DNA of 37,581 bases from an uncultured Lachnospiraceae bacterium (GTDB lineage: Bacteria > Bacillota > Clostridia > Lachnospirales > Lachnospiraceae). The notes beneath the pieces are model-generated. The model saw only the letters and a program-made list of their open reading frames with translations. It did not search any database and was not told the DNA's origin. The first letter of the stretch is position 1. Each line of letters starts with the position of its first letter. Positions 9,521-18,600 of this stretch are shown in pieces. Location: NCBI GenBank assembly GCA_944383325.1, contig CALWPC010000050.1, positions 124,235 to 161,815 on the forward strand. The letters run 5' to 3'. The position numbers and the translations under genes are program-made.

Positions 9521-10277
9521 TCAGGCGTTTTCTCTGGATGGAAAAGTGGCGCTCATTACCGGAGGTGCAACCGGACTGGGACTTGCGATGACTAAATGTA
9601 TGAGCGCGGCCGGTGCGAAAGTGATCGTAGCTAGCTCCTCTCCGGCAGAGCGGTATGAAGAGACGCTGCGTCCGCTTGGAGAGCGCGCGGTTTACGAACA
9701 ATATGATGTCACCAATACGGAGGAAGCGCAGGTTTTTGTCGATCGGTTGATCAAGGAGCACGGGAAGATTGATATACTCGTCAATAATGCGGGAGTGCAC
9801 TGCAAAAAACCGATTGAAGAAATGGAAGTCGGAGAGTTTACGAGAGTACTGGACGTTCATCTGGTCGGTGCGTTTGCACTCTCAAAAGCTGTGATCCCGC
9901 ATATGAGAAAAAGAAAAAGCGGCAATTTGCTTTTTATTGCGAGCATGGCAAGCTATATCGGACAACCTTATATTGCAGGATATGCAGCTGCAAAATCCGG
10001 AGTGTTGGGAATGATTCGCGATTTGGCTGCGGAGGTTGGCCTGGACGGCATTCGGGTCAATGGAATTGCACCCGGATGGATTGATACGCCGATGCTGCAT
10101 CAGGCTGTGGACAATGACCCGGAGAGGCAGCAGAAAATTTTGGGGCGCACGCCGATGAAAAAATACGGCGATCCCGAGCAAATCGGTTGGGCCGCGGTGT
10201 ATTTATGCTCCGATGCGGCAGGCTTTGTTACAGGCACAGTGCTGCCGGTTGACGGCGGCGCAGTGAATGGCTTCTGA
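9507..10277 (+). CDS. SDR-family oxidoreductase
   Basis: Classical short-chain dehydrogenase, 256 residues, NAD(P)-dependent and cytoplasmic. TGGATGLG (18-25) binds the cofactor. NNAG (93-96), Ser146, Tyr159 and Lys163 make the catalytic set, and IAPGWIDTPM follows the active site. The length and C-terminal VTGTVLPVDGGAVNGF resemble gluconate 5-dehydrogenase and similar polyol or sugar-acid dehydrogenases. ATG 9507 overlaps the dehydratase gene by 14 bases and follows GGAAAGG, which fixes the start. It probably oxidises or reduces the keto/hydroxy group on the substrate of the neighbouring dehydratase. Substrate specificity is inferred from context only. Confidence 0.9.
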   Translation: MLEFNQAFSLDGKVALITGGATGLGLAMTKCMSAAGAKVIVASSSPAERYEETLRPLGERAVYEQYDVTNTEEAQVFVDRLIKEHGKIDILVNNAGVHCKKPIEEMEVGEFTRVLDVHLVGAFALSKAVIPHMRKRKSGNLLFIASMASYIGQPYIAGYAAAKSGVLGMIRDLAAEVGLDGIRVNGIAPGWIDTPMLHQAVDNDPERQQKILGRTPMKKYGDPEQIGWAAVYLCSDAAGFVTGTVLPVDGGAVNGF

Positions 10278-10320
10278 AACAATTCATTTTTGATGTTCAC
10301 AATTTGCTCTTTTGCACTCT

Positions 10321-10377
10321 GTCGTCACTGGTTACATATGATGAAGAGAAAGGGGTTGAGGTAACCAGTGAATCGAC
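10321..10377 (+). promoter_or_regulatory. Inverted repeat covering the DUF305 start codon
   Basis: CACTGGTTAC (10326-10335) and GTAACCAGTG (10361-10370) are a perfect 10-base inverted repeat around 25 bases. GTCG (10321-10324) and CGAC (10374-10377) can extend the stem beyond an internal loop. The 3' arm contains the GTG start codon and part of the GAGGT ribosome site, so folding would hide the start. It could equally be a protein operator. Confidence 0.55.
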
Positions 10378-10970
10378 AGTGTCATACGCATGCGCGTTCG
10401 TCAGAATCCGGTCAGTTGAGTCATGTTGCGAAGGATTATATGGACGCGTTTTTTTGCATTGTAGAGCAAATGATGAATGATATGATGAGGGCTGCGCTTT
10501 GCGGCAGTATTTCACACAATTTTATTGTGCAGATGATTCCGCATCATGAGGCGGCGATAGGAATGTCTGAGAATATTTTGCGGTATACGACCTGCATGCC
10601 GGTTCAGACATTCGCAGAGAGTGTGATTGGGGAACAGTCGGAGAGTATTGCCCAGATGCAGTCGATCCTGCAGGAGTGCAGCATGCAGTGTAATTCTGAG
10701 CAGGACGTCCGCCGGTATCAGTGTGAGGCGGATCAGGTGATGAATGCAATGTTTGAGGAACTGAGCCGGATGTGTGCTTCCAACCGGATCAATGCCGATT
10801 ATCTGCGGGCAATGATGATACATCACAGAGGGGGAATCGCATTGTGTGAATGTACGCTTCGCTATGATCTTTGCCCTCAGTTAAGAACGATGCTGCGAGA
10901 AATGATTATGTCGCAGAGAAAAGATATGCAGCAGATGCGTCGGATTCTGCGGTGCGCAGGCTGCCAGTAG
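10368..10970 (+). CDS. DUF305 family protein
   Basis: Protein of 200 residues with the DUF305 signature twice: MIPHHEAAIGMS with His59-His60, and MMIHHRGGIAL with His152-His153. The family is a helical ferritin-like fold often found near copper-handling genes, and the methionine- and histidine-rich helices fit metal binding. No signal peptide or membrane segment is seen, unlike many exported relatives, so it is predicted cytoplasmic. Cysteines are also frequent (ten or so, including Cys45, Cys104, Cys108 and a CAGCQ tail). The start is GTG 10368 behind GAGGT; no upstream in-frame ATG is open. The start lies in a strong inverted repeat. Its function is not established. Confidence 0.85.
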   Translation: MNRQCHTHARSSESGQLSHVAKDYMDAFFCIVEQMMNDMMRAALCGSISHNFIVQMIPHHEAAIGMSENILRYTTCMPVQTFAESVIGEQSESIAQMQSILQECSMQCNSEQDVRRYQCEADQVMNAMFEELSRMCASNRINADYLRAMMIHHRGGIALCECTLRYDLCPQLRTMLREMIMSQRKDMQQMRRILRCAGCQ

Positions 10971-11020
10971 ATAAATAAGTGTCGTCAGGAGCGCTTCAAT
11001 AAAACAGTATATTAGTTCGG

Positions 11021-11050
11021 GAAACGGCATGATTTCGGTCATGCCGTTTC
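11021..11050 (+). terminator. Perfect hairpin after the DUF305 gene
   Basis: GAAACGGCATGA (11021-11032) and TCATGCCGTTTC (11039-11050) form a perfect 12-base stem with a TTTCGG loop. No clean T tract follows, so it may be a weak or bidirectional terminator. It also marks the left edge of the mobile-element island. Confidence 0.6.
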
Positions 11051-11105
11051 TCCGTCGCTACCGTCCTAAAATATTTTTGCTTTTATTTGCATTCACCAAC
11101 AGAGT

Positions 11106-12591
11106 TTACACAAAATTCGGGATTGAGCCGCGGTCTGTGCGCCTCTTAACGGTGATTTTTTGTTTTCTGACCCCCCAAACACAAAGAGGAATTTTTTCGT
11201 ATGGAACAATAAGTTTGTTTTCTTTAATAAGCTCCTCTAACAAGAAAGCCGCAACGTCAAGTCGGTGATGGATCTTCGCAATATCGCTGCATTGTCCTTT
11301 GAGTGAAGTAGGAGTGTGTTTGGCAAGTATTTTCTCGGCTTTGTTTGATATATCAATCATACAGTTCGCCACTTCCTCTATAATGTCCGAAAGGATGCAA
11401 GTGATTTCTTCAAACACATCGCTATCAAAAACAAGGAAGTTTGCAGAAACGTTATCATCTTCGCAAAGAATAAATTTGTTCTCGATTAGCCACGCAAGCA
11501 TGGGATTATCCTTGTTGGCGTCTTTTCCAATAATCGCATCGCACATAGCTTCTGCTTTGTTTCGGAAATCGTAGTGATCATATATCTGTACCTGCTTGAT
11601 TGCTCTGTAGTTTTCTGCGGAGAACCACGCCGTTTCACCCTTGTTCCACGTTTCCAGTGTAACACCACAAAAATGATGATTTGCATAATCGTTATCATAT
11701 CCAAAGATCCAACCGTGGCCGCCAAGTGCAAGCGTGTTTGGATTCCCAAGAGGAGATTTCTTTGTTGACAAAATATAGCCTTTGATAAATGCGAGATTCA
11801 AAAGACCGAATAGAGTCCGTTATAATAACTATATTAGTCTGATATTTATCGCCCGTCCTTTTTAGCACTCCCGCAGCTTCCAAAATTTCAATTTCTTCCT
11901 CGAGATAAGGCATTGAAACTCCAAGCTCCACAGAAAGCGCTTCCGCAGTTATAGACTCATAATAAGCGGCAAGCACGATAGAACCAGGTAGTTTTCTTTT
12001 GAAAAGACCGCCGTACTTGTTTGTATCTCCTCAAAAATCAAGTCTAAACATTCCGGGATTATAACTTTTTTCTCCAAGTGTTCTCGTCATACCGATACCT
12101 TCCTTCAATAGTTTGCGTGTCTTAAATAAATGGTATTTTACCATTTCCACGCTGATATTTTGTTCTTTTGCAATCTGAGAACAACTTTTGTTATCGACAT
12201 AATAAGCAACGCATACCTCTCGGTGTGTTTTCTTCAAAAGAGAAAGCTCACGACGAAGTAGATATATCTCCTTGCTGTCAGTTTCCTTTTGTATATATTC
12301 TTGCTCCGGAGAGAGCTCATACACGCCTACATTTTCTTCTGTTAGTTCTATGATCTGCGCGGCAAGCTCATGTTTACGAATGAAGCGACGAAACGTATTT
12401 TCAGCAATCTTCCAAGCGAAGCCCCAAAAGGCTTCCTCGTTTTGCAAATTACGAGCCGAAACAATGATCTCATATACAATTTCGGATGCAAGATCTTCCA
12501 CTTTATCTTTATCATAGAGTTTGGAAAAGGCGTAGCCGTAAATTGCCGTCAGATTTTCGGACAGCAGTTCCGATGCTCTTTTGTCGGTCAT
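11106..12591 (-). pseudogene. Broken sigma-70-like RNA polymerase sigma factor gene
   Basis: Remnant of one long gene. The N-terminal part (ATG 12591, AGGAGA six bases upstream) gives 186 residues with sigma region 2 (about 10-80) and a region-4 helix-turn-helix (about 115-165, CSQIAKEQNISVEMVKYH). It stops at TGA after FRLDF. The same frame continues straight through as GGDTNKYGGLFKRKLPG and a winged-helix-like VELGVSMPYLEEEIEILE, so a single nonsense codon (TGG to TGA would restore it) breaks the gene. Near 11800 the reading shifts frame into GGHGWIFGYDNDYANHH and on to a stop at 11106. From memory of similar clostridial proteins the join lacks about 40 residues, so a deletion is likely. 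Any surviving product would be the N-terminal sigma-like part alone. Confidence 0.7.
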
Positions 12592-12796
12592 AGTTGTTCT
12601 CCTGTGTTTGAAAGCTTTCACTTATATAGTGTCGGAGATAGCGTATCGGTTAATGGATTTATAAAAGTAATTACAACCTATAATTTTGAATTATTCTATA
12701 GGAAAAGCATTTGTTACCACAAATGCAGTGCCTGTCAAAAAAAAGACAGAGAACTCTTATTCTTCTATGCCTGTGTGGTTGCTTATTCAAAAACAG

Positions 12797-12960
12797 CTAT
12801 GCTGCTTCCAAATCTGTCTGATGCTGCTCATAGTATTCTTCCGGCGTCAGATAGCCGTTTGCTTCATGAATTCGTTTACGGTTATAAAATATCCATATAT
12901 ATATTCAAATACGGCTGACTTTTCTTCCTCTCTGGTTTGGAAATGCTGTCCATTCAGCCA
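12797..12960 (-). mobile_element. IS3-family transposase remnant (C-terminal end)
   Basis: The minus strand encodes YNRKRIHEANGYLTPEEYY, then a QHQTDLEAA ending with a stop at 12799-12797. This is the typical C-terminal end of IS3-family OrfB integrase. Upstream, in another frame, QTREEEKSAVFEYIYG continues the same domain, so a one-base shift lies near 12890. The catalytic DDE residues are absent. The surrounding 12622-12978 holds no intact gene. A run of A followed by GACAG at about 12735-12752 may belong to the element's end. Confidence 0.7.
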
Positions 12961-12978
12961 TTGTGTAATCTCCTTCTA

Positions 12979-14286
12979 TTAGGCATCGGCTACAGCCTTA
13001 AGCTGATCGATCGCATACAGCGGCAGATTAACGAGCCATTCTTCTTTTTTGTAATCCGACATGGATGTACGGATAGAAATTTCAGGTGAGAATTTTTCCT
13101 GATAGGTTTTCAGGCTCTTGGCCCTAAGGTTCACCTCTGCCTTTACTTCAACGGGAACAATTTGCTCGCCTGTGTCAACGACAAAGTCAACCTCGCAGGA
13201 GCCTCTGTCGTTGGTATAATAGTAAACATCCAAGTCTTCGATGGTTTTCAACTGTTGACAAACGTACTGTTCTGTAAGAGCACCTTTGAACTCAACGAAA
13301 AGGTCGTTACCATCAAGTAATGTGCGCTGGCGGAGTCCTGCCATGCACCCCAGAAGTCCAACATCTACTACGAACAGCTTAAATGCTTTTAAATCCTCAT
13401 ACGCCCGTAGCGGGATACCTGCAGCATTAACTCGGCTGACCTTATGAACAAGACCGCAATCACTGAGCCACATAATTGCGGTTTCGTAGTCCTTCGCGCG
13501 AGCACCTTCACGGACGAGTCCGTAAATGAATTTTTTGTTTTCTTTGGCTAACTGAGAAGGAATACTGTGCCACAGCATACGAAGTCTCGGAACGATCTCA
13601 TTAGGAGCATGTTTGGAGAAGTCTTGTTCGTAGGCTGCAAGGATTCGCTTTTGAATTTCACGAACTTCGTTAAAGTCTTTGCTCTCTGCGAAGCTTTGCA
13701 CAGCTTCAGGCATACCACCGACAAAGTAGTATTGCTTTAAGGAATCGGTATATGTTTGTTTAAAGCATGTAATCATCCCAAAGTCTTGCTTATCAAGAAG
13801 TTCGGAAAAACGTTCCTTATCGGTTGCCATCAAAAACTCTTTGAATGAAAGAGGATAAAGCTTTAAGAAATCTACCTTGCCAACGGGAAAAGATGTGCCT
13901 TGATGCAAAGCGATACCAAGCAAAGAACCGGCACATACAATGTGGTACTGCGGAGCATTTTCGTAAAAATACTTAAGAGATGCCAATGCTCTTGGAACTT
14001 CCTGTACTTCATCAAAAATCAACAAAGAATTGTCTGGATCAATTTTGCGACCAGCATATAACTCTAATCCCATAATTAAGCGGTCAGTATCCAGGTCAGA
14101 AGCAAATAACTCTGCCATTCTGGAATTAGAGTCAAAATTGATATATATGGTATCTATATACGCCTTTTTGCCGAATTCTTTCATTAGCCAGGTTTTGCCA
14201 ACCTGACGTGCTCCTTCAATAATTAAGGGTTTACGGCGTTTGCTTTGTTTCCATTTTAATAGCTTTTCAATAGCAATTCGATACAT
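12979..14286 (-). CDS. AAA ATPase with DUF4143 domain
   Basis: Protein of 435 residues in the AAA_14/DUF4143 family, common in bacteria and archaea and often linked to mobile or toxin-like loci; its role is unknown. Walker A is GARQVGKT (25-32) and Walker B is SLLIFDEVQEVP (about 88-99). An arginine-rich helicase-like core is followed by a winged-helix part and DUF4143. The C-terminal CEVDFVVDTGEQIVPVEVKAE has the D-x(n)-ExK pattern of PD-(D/E)xK nuclease folds. ATG 14286 follows GGAGG by 7 bases and is preferred to the longer reading from 14331. It has its own promoter and looks intact, while its neighbours in the island are decayed. Confidence 0.88.
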   Translation of the reverse strand: MYRIAIEKLLKWKQSKRRKPLIIEGARQVGKTWLMKEFGKKAYIDTIYINFDSNSRMAELFASDLDTDRLIMGLELYAGRKIDPDNSLLIFDEVQEVPRALASLKYFYENAPQYHIVCAGSLLGIALHQGTSFPVGKVDFLKLYPLSFKEFLMATDKERFSELLDKQDFGMITCFKQTYTDSLKQYYFVGGMPEAVQSFAESKDFNEVREIQKRILAAYEQDFSKHAPNEIVPRLRMLWHSIPSQLAKENKKFIYGLVREGARAKDYETAIMWLSDCGLVHKVSRVNAAGIPLRAYEDLKAFKLFVVDVGLLGCMAGLRQRTLLDGNDLFVEFKGALTEQYVCQQLKTIEDLDVYYYTNDRGSCEVDFVVDTGEQIVPVEVKAEVNLRAKSLKTYQEKFSPEISIRTSMSDYKKEEWLVNLPLYAIDQLKAVADA

Positions 14287-14317
14287 ACATGCACCTCCGT
14301 CATCATAATGTAAGTAT

Positions 14318-14346
14318 AGTATATTATGCAATCACAAAAATTGCAA
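14318..14346 (-). promoter_or_regulatory. Sigma-A promoter of the AAA/DUF4143 gene
   Basis: On the minus strand TTGCAA (14346-14341), a 17-base spacer, then TATACT (14323-14318), about 30 bases before the start codon. Confidence 0.65.
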
Positions 14347-14420
14347 TGTGTTTTGGTGTAATAGTAACATTTTTTACAGCGATTAAAGTTGATAAGTTCC
14401 ACGATTTTCTGACAGATATT

Positions 14421-14461
14421 AAAATCAAGCGATGCTTGGTAGGTTTACCGAGCACCGCTTG
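14421..14461 (-). terminator. Terminator downstream of the TnpV remnant
   Basis: On the minus strand a 16-base imperfect stem (CAAGCGGTGCTCGGTA pairing with TACCAAGCATCGCTTG) with a 4-base loop is followed by ATTTTAAT. Confidence 0.65.
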
Positions 14462-14478
14462 CGTGTAGCTTTATTTAG

Positions 14479-14781
14479 TTAGCAACAAATCAATTCACTT
14501 TTGAGGATTTCTTCTGCACGATTGCGGATATTATTCATAGCGCCAACCCATGCCATCTTGTTAGTTGCTTTTAACTCCTCTGTCACGCCTTCAGAAGTTT
14601 TCATTTGCTCGATAATCAGCTCAAGACGGTTTTGTGCCTGCTCATTCAAATTCGCCAGATATGTCCATAGCTCTCCGGTCAAGCAAAGTTCATCAAAGCG
14701 GATGGGATTGGATTCTCTCAGATATTCTCTGTGCATCCGTCCCCATTTTCTTGTCGCACCCTGTACGGCAGCTACCCTATG
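14479..14781 (-). pseudogene. TnpV-like transposon protein, 5'-truncated
   Basis: The minus-strand frame is open from 14781 to a stop at 14479 and encodes about 100 residues. The C-terminal part, with GELWTYLANLNEQAQNRLEL, KTSEGVTEELKA and WVGAMNNIRNRAEEI, matches the small TnpV protein of Tn4451/Tn5397-like mobilisable elements. An ATG at 14736 gives 85 residues, but the TnpV homology (KWGRM) begins before it and a stop codon interrupts the frame at 14784-14782. The usual N-terminal half is absent. It is a relic marking the right side of the decayed island. Confidence 0.7.
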
Positions 14782-14822
14782 TCAGTAATGTTCTTATACT
14801 GTCTTATTGAAAGCTAACTCAG

Positions 14823-14862
14823 GAGGCGCTGCCATGCGGAATGCATGACGGCGCTCTTTTTT
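14823..14862 (+). terminator. Orphan intrinsic terminator
   Basis: GCGCTGCCATGC and GCATGACGGCGC pair around a 5-base loop, followed by a T-rich run (14855-14862). No plus-strand gene ends nearby. It may have served the gene now separated from it by the mobile island. Confidence 0.65.
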
Positions 14863-14918
14863 GGAAAATGCCGTATGCGGGTAAAATGTGAATTATTTTC
14901 GAATATTTAAGAAAATAG

Positions 14919-14947
14919 TTACTAGGTGCTGTGCTTTATGCTATAAT
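14919..14947 (+). promoter_or_regulatory. Extended -10 promoter of the ABC exporter operon
   Basis: TGCTATAAT (14939-14947) is a perfect extended -10. The -35 (TTACTA, 14919-14924) is poor. The 15-mer CTTTATGCTATAATA recurs exactly at the DUF5685 promoter. Confidence 0.65.
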
Positions 14948-14978
14948 AGAACGAATAAATGCGAAGGAGGCGTATGTC

Positions 14979-15683
14979 ATGAGCGCATTCGTGGAAGTCA
15001 GAGACGTCACTAAAGTTTATCATATGGGTGAAGTGGATATTCATGCGGTAGACGGCATGGATTTTGAAATTGAGCAGGGGGAGTTTGTTGTCGTGGTCGG
15101 TCCTTCGGGGGCAGGAAAGACGACGATATTAAATATTTTGGGCGGTATGGACAGCTGTACGTCAGGAAGCGTGATCATTGACGAGACGGATATTTCCGCC
15201 TTTGACGAGCATCAGCTTGCCGGGTATCGCCGCGATGATATTGGGTTTGTATTCCAGTTTTATAATCTGATCGGGAATCTGACCGCTCTTGAAAATGTTG
15301 AGCTTGCCCTTCAGATTTGCAAAGACCCTCTGGATGCGGTTGAAATTATGCGCGAAGTCGGCCTGGAGGAGCGCATGGACAATTTTCCGGCGCAGTTATC
15401 GGGAGGAGAGCAGCAGCGTGTGGCGATTGCGCGCGCGCTTGCCAAAAATCCAAAACTGCTGTTGTGCGATGAGCCGACGGGGGCGCTAGACTATCAGACC
15501 GGAAAATCAATTTTGAAGCTTTTGCAGGATACCTGCCGCGAAAAAAATAAAACGGTCATTGTGATCACACATAACCAGGCGCTCACGCCGATGGCAGATC
15601 GTGTAATTCATGTAAAAAACGGCCGGGTGAGCGAAATGACGGTCAACCGCAATCCGGTATCCATTGAGAGCATTGAGTGGTAA
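14979..15683 (+). CDS. ABC transporter ATP-binding protein (MacB/LolD type)
   Basis: ATPase of 234 residues that powers the large permease encoded next. Walker A GPSGAGKT is at about 41-48, the signature [15 protein letters not shown] near 139, Walker [13 protein letters not shown] near 160 and the switch histidine in VIVITHN. The short length, without a fused domain, is typical of the LolD/MacB/FtsE group that drives mechanotransmission rather than classical transport. ATG 14979 follows AGGAGG by 8 bases; an ATG at 14974 stops at once. The gene is 15 bases from the permease start. Confidence 0.93.
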   Translation: MSAFVEVRDVTKVYHMGEVDIHAVDGMDFEIEQGEFVVVVGPSGAGKTTILNILGGMDSCTSGSVIIDETDISAFDEHQLAGYRRDDIGFVFQFYNLIGNLTALENVELALQICKDPLDAVEIMREVGLEERMDNFPAQLSGGEQQRVAIARALAKNPKLLLCDEPTGALDYQTGKSILKLLQDTCREKNKTVIVITHNQALTPMADRVIHVKNGRVSEMTVNRNPVSIESIEW

Positions 15684-15698
15684 GGAGCAGATAGACAA

Positions 15699-18600
15699 AT
15701 GAATTCAAATATGTTGGTTGTTGATTTTTTTATGGAAATCAGGAAAAACGTCACCCGGTTTTTGTCACTTCTCCTGATTGTGGCATTGGGCGTTGCGTTT
15801 TATTCGGGTATCCGTGCGGCGGAGCCGGACATGCAGCTCTCGGCGGACGCGCTTTATGACGATAGCCGGTTTATGGATATACGGATTGTCAGCACGCTCG
15901 GATTTACTTCGGAAGATGTGTTGGCGGTACAGGATTTAAAGGGTGTGGAGGCTGCAGAGGGATTTTATTCTGCAGACGTGCTTTGCGATGGGGAAGAAGA
16001 ACAGTTTGTTTTGCATCTGATGAGCGGAAGCGAGACAATGAATCAGTGCACGGTCAGCGAGGGCCGTCTTCCGGAGCGGCCGAGCGAGTGTCTGATCGAT
16101 GAATTGCTGGCCGAGCGTGCCGGTTTCAAAGTCGGAGACAAGCTTACGGTCTCTTCAGGAACCGGTGATGATATTATGGATACGCTCAATGTCAAGGAAT
16201 ACACGATTGTCGGGATCGGAGGACATCCGTCCTATATTTCCAGAGAACGCGGCACAAGCGCCGTCGGGGACGGATCGGTAGACGGTTTTGTTATTTTGGA
16301 TCCGATGGCCTTTTCTTTGACGGCATATACGGAAATTGACGTGCTTGTTGACCGCGCGGATATGTTGACATCATTTTCCTCTGAATATGAGGACGCGGTG
16401 CAGGTCGTGGCGGACCGCATCGAGGAAATCCAGGAGACGCGCAGTACGCTTCGTTATGACAGCGTGAAGGAGACTGCGGAGGCAGAACTTACGAAGGCGG
16501 AAACGGATCTTGTCGCGGCGGAACAGGAACTGACGGATTCCAGAACCAGACTGGAGCAGGCGGAGGCGGAGCTTGCACAGGCAAAAGCAGAGATTGAATT
16601 GAAAATTCAGGAGGTCATGTCCGGTCACACAACGATTGCGGAGCAGGAGGCGGCTCTGGCGGAGTCTACCACAAAACTTGCGCAGGCGAAAGCGGAGCTT
16701 GATGCGACAATGCTCGATCTGTCCGCGAAACAGCAGCAGCTGAATGTGGGAAAAGCGCAGTTGGATGCCAGTCGGGCAGAGCTTACGGACGCTTACAGCG
16801 AGTGGACGGATCAGAATAATGAGATTGTATCAAGATGGAATATGCTTGAACAGGCGGAGGCAAAATTACAGGAACAAAGAGAGACCCTAGAATCGAAAAA
16901 GGCGCAGCTTGAAGAACTGCTTGGCCAACAGGTCAGCATTCATGTGGAGCAGGCGGTATATGCGTCTTCTGCAGAAGGTGTGGTTTCACAGTCGTCGACG
17001 GATGGGGCGGCAGAGAATCCGGGTAATGTGGAGCCGACCGGTGATCCTGGGTTTGCAACAGAGATACCGCAGGCTACGCCGGAACCCACAGAAGGCCCGA
17101 CGTCGTCTCCGGTGGAGTCCGAACCGGCGCCGACGCCGACCGAACCGGTTGGCACCGACGATACGCAGCCGCCGTCCCAGGTGGATACGGCGCAGCTTGA
17201 ACAGGAAATAGCACAGCTTGAGTCTGATATTGCATCGCGGGAGAGCGAATTGTCTGCTCAGAGAAGTCAGCTTGAGGAGGCGACAAACGCGCTCAATTCT
17301 ACAAAATCTCAGCTTGATCAGCTCAATGCGCAGCTAGAGAATGAGGTGGCGCTGTATAATGCCTCCGTACAGGAACTGTCTCTTGCCTCTGCGCAGCTTG
17401 TATTGGGGGAGGCGGAATACAATAAGCAGAAAGCGACGTTGGATGCAGGTTTGCAGGCGCTGAATGTGGCAAAGCAGGCGCTTGAAAACGGACAGACAAC
17501 GATCTCCGATTCCCAGCTGCAGATTGCAGGTGCGGAACAGGAGCTTTTGCAGGGCAAACAAAATTACGAGGCTGCTGTGCAGGAGAGCGAACAGAAACTG
17601 AAGGATGCGCGCGAGGAGCTCAATGATAAAAAGCGTGAAGTTGCAAAAATGAGCGTGCCAAAGTGGTATATTCTCGACCGCAGCTACACAGAGTCCTGTG
17701 AGGGATTTCGCCAGGATTCGGAGAGAGTCGGAGCGATCGGCACGGTTTTCCCTTTGATCTTTTTTATTGTGGCCGCACTGGTCAGTCTGACAACCATCAC
17801 GAGAATGGTGGAGGAACAGCGCACGCAGATTGGTACGATGAAGGCGCTTGGTTTTGAAAAACACGTCATTGCCGGCAAATATATCTGCTATGCGATTGCA
17901 GCGAGTCTGATCGGCGGGGTACTTGGATTAGTGCTCGGACAGTTGATCTTGCCAAGAGTGATCATTAACGCTTATAAGATTTTATATACCGGAATTCCAA
18001 AAGCGATTACTCCGCTGAATTTCTGGTATTCGATCAGTTCCCTGGTTGTGGCTGTGGCGTGCACGGCAGTTGCCGCGTTTTTTGCCTGCTATCGGGAATT
18101 AAGAGCGGTTCCGGCCGAGCTGATCCGTCCGGTTGCGCCGAAAAACGGAAGACGGGTCATGTTAGAGCGTGTTCCGCTGATCTGGAAGCATCTGAATTTT
18201 TCGCAGAAGGCCGCGGTGCGCAATATGTTTCGGTATAAAAAGCGGTTTTTTATGACTTTGTTTGGCATTGCCGGCTGCATGGGCCTGCTGCTCGTCGGCT
18301 TCGGCGTGCGCGACAGTGTGATGAGTGTCGCAGACAAACAGTTTGGAGAGCTGACGGATTACACGGCCAGTCTGACGCTTGAGACAACGGATCTTGCGCC
18401 GGTGCGCACATTGGAATCCGCACTGGAACAGGATGAACGTGTGGAAAATCATTTGTCAGTGTATTCTGCGGCGCTGAGCGCGGAACTGGAAAACTCGGAG
18501 GAGAGCGTGTACCTTGTCGTGCCGGAAAACGGGGAGGCGCTAAGCGATTATATTACCCTGCGAAACCGCAGAGGCGGCAAATCGTTGAAATTGGAAGACG

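Noticed and set aside
12370-12918. 182-residue plus-strand reading frame across the sigma remnant and IS3 tail
   Set aside because: It crosses two unrelated minus-strand relics and shows no ribosome site or domain.
12979-14331. Longer 450-residue version of the AAA ATPase starting at 14331
   Set aside because: It would start inside the promoter between -35 and -10; the GGAGG site supports ATG 14286.
16480-17650. Quasi-repetitive DNA in the permease gene
   Set aside because: It follows heptad coding of coiled coils with diverged codons; not a DNA-level repeat or mobile element.
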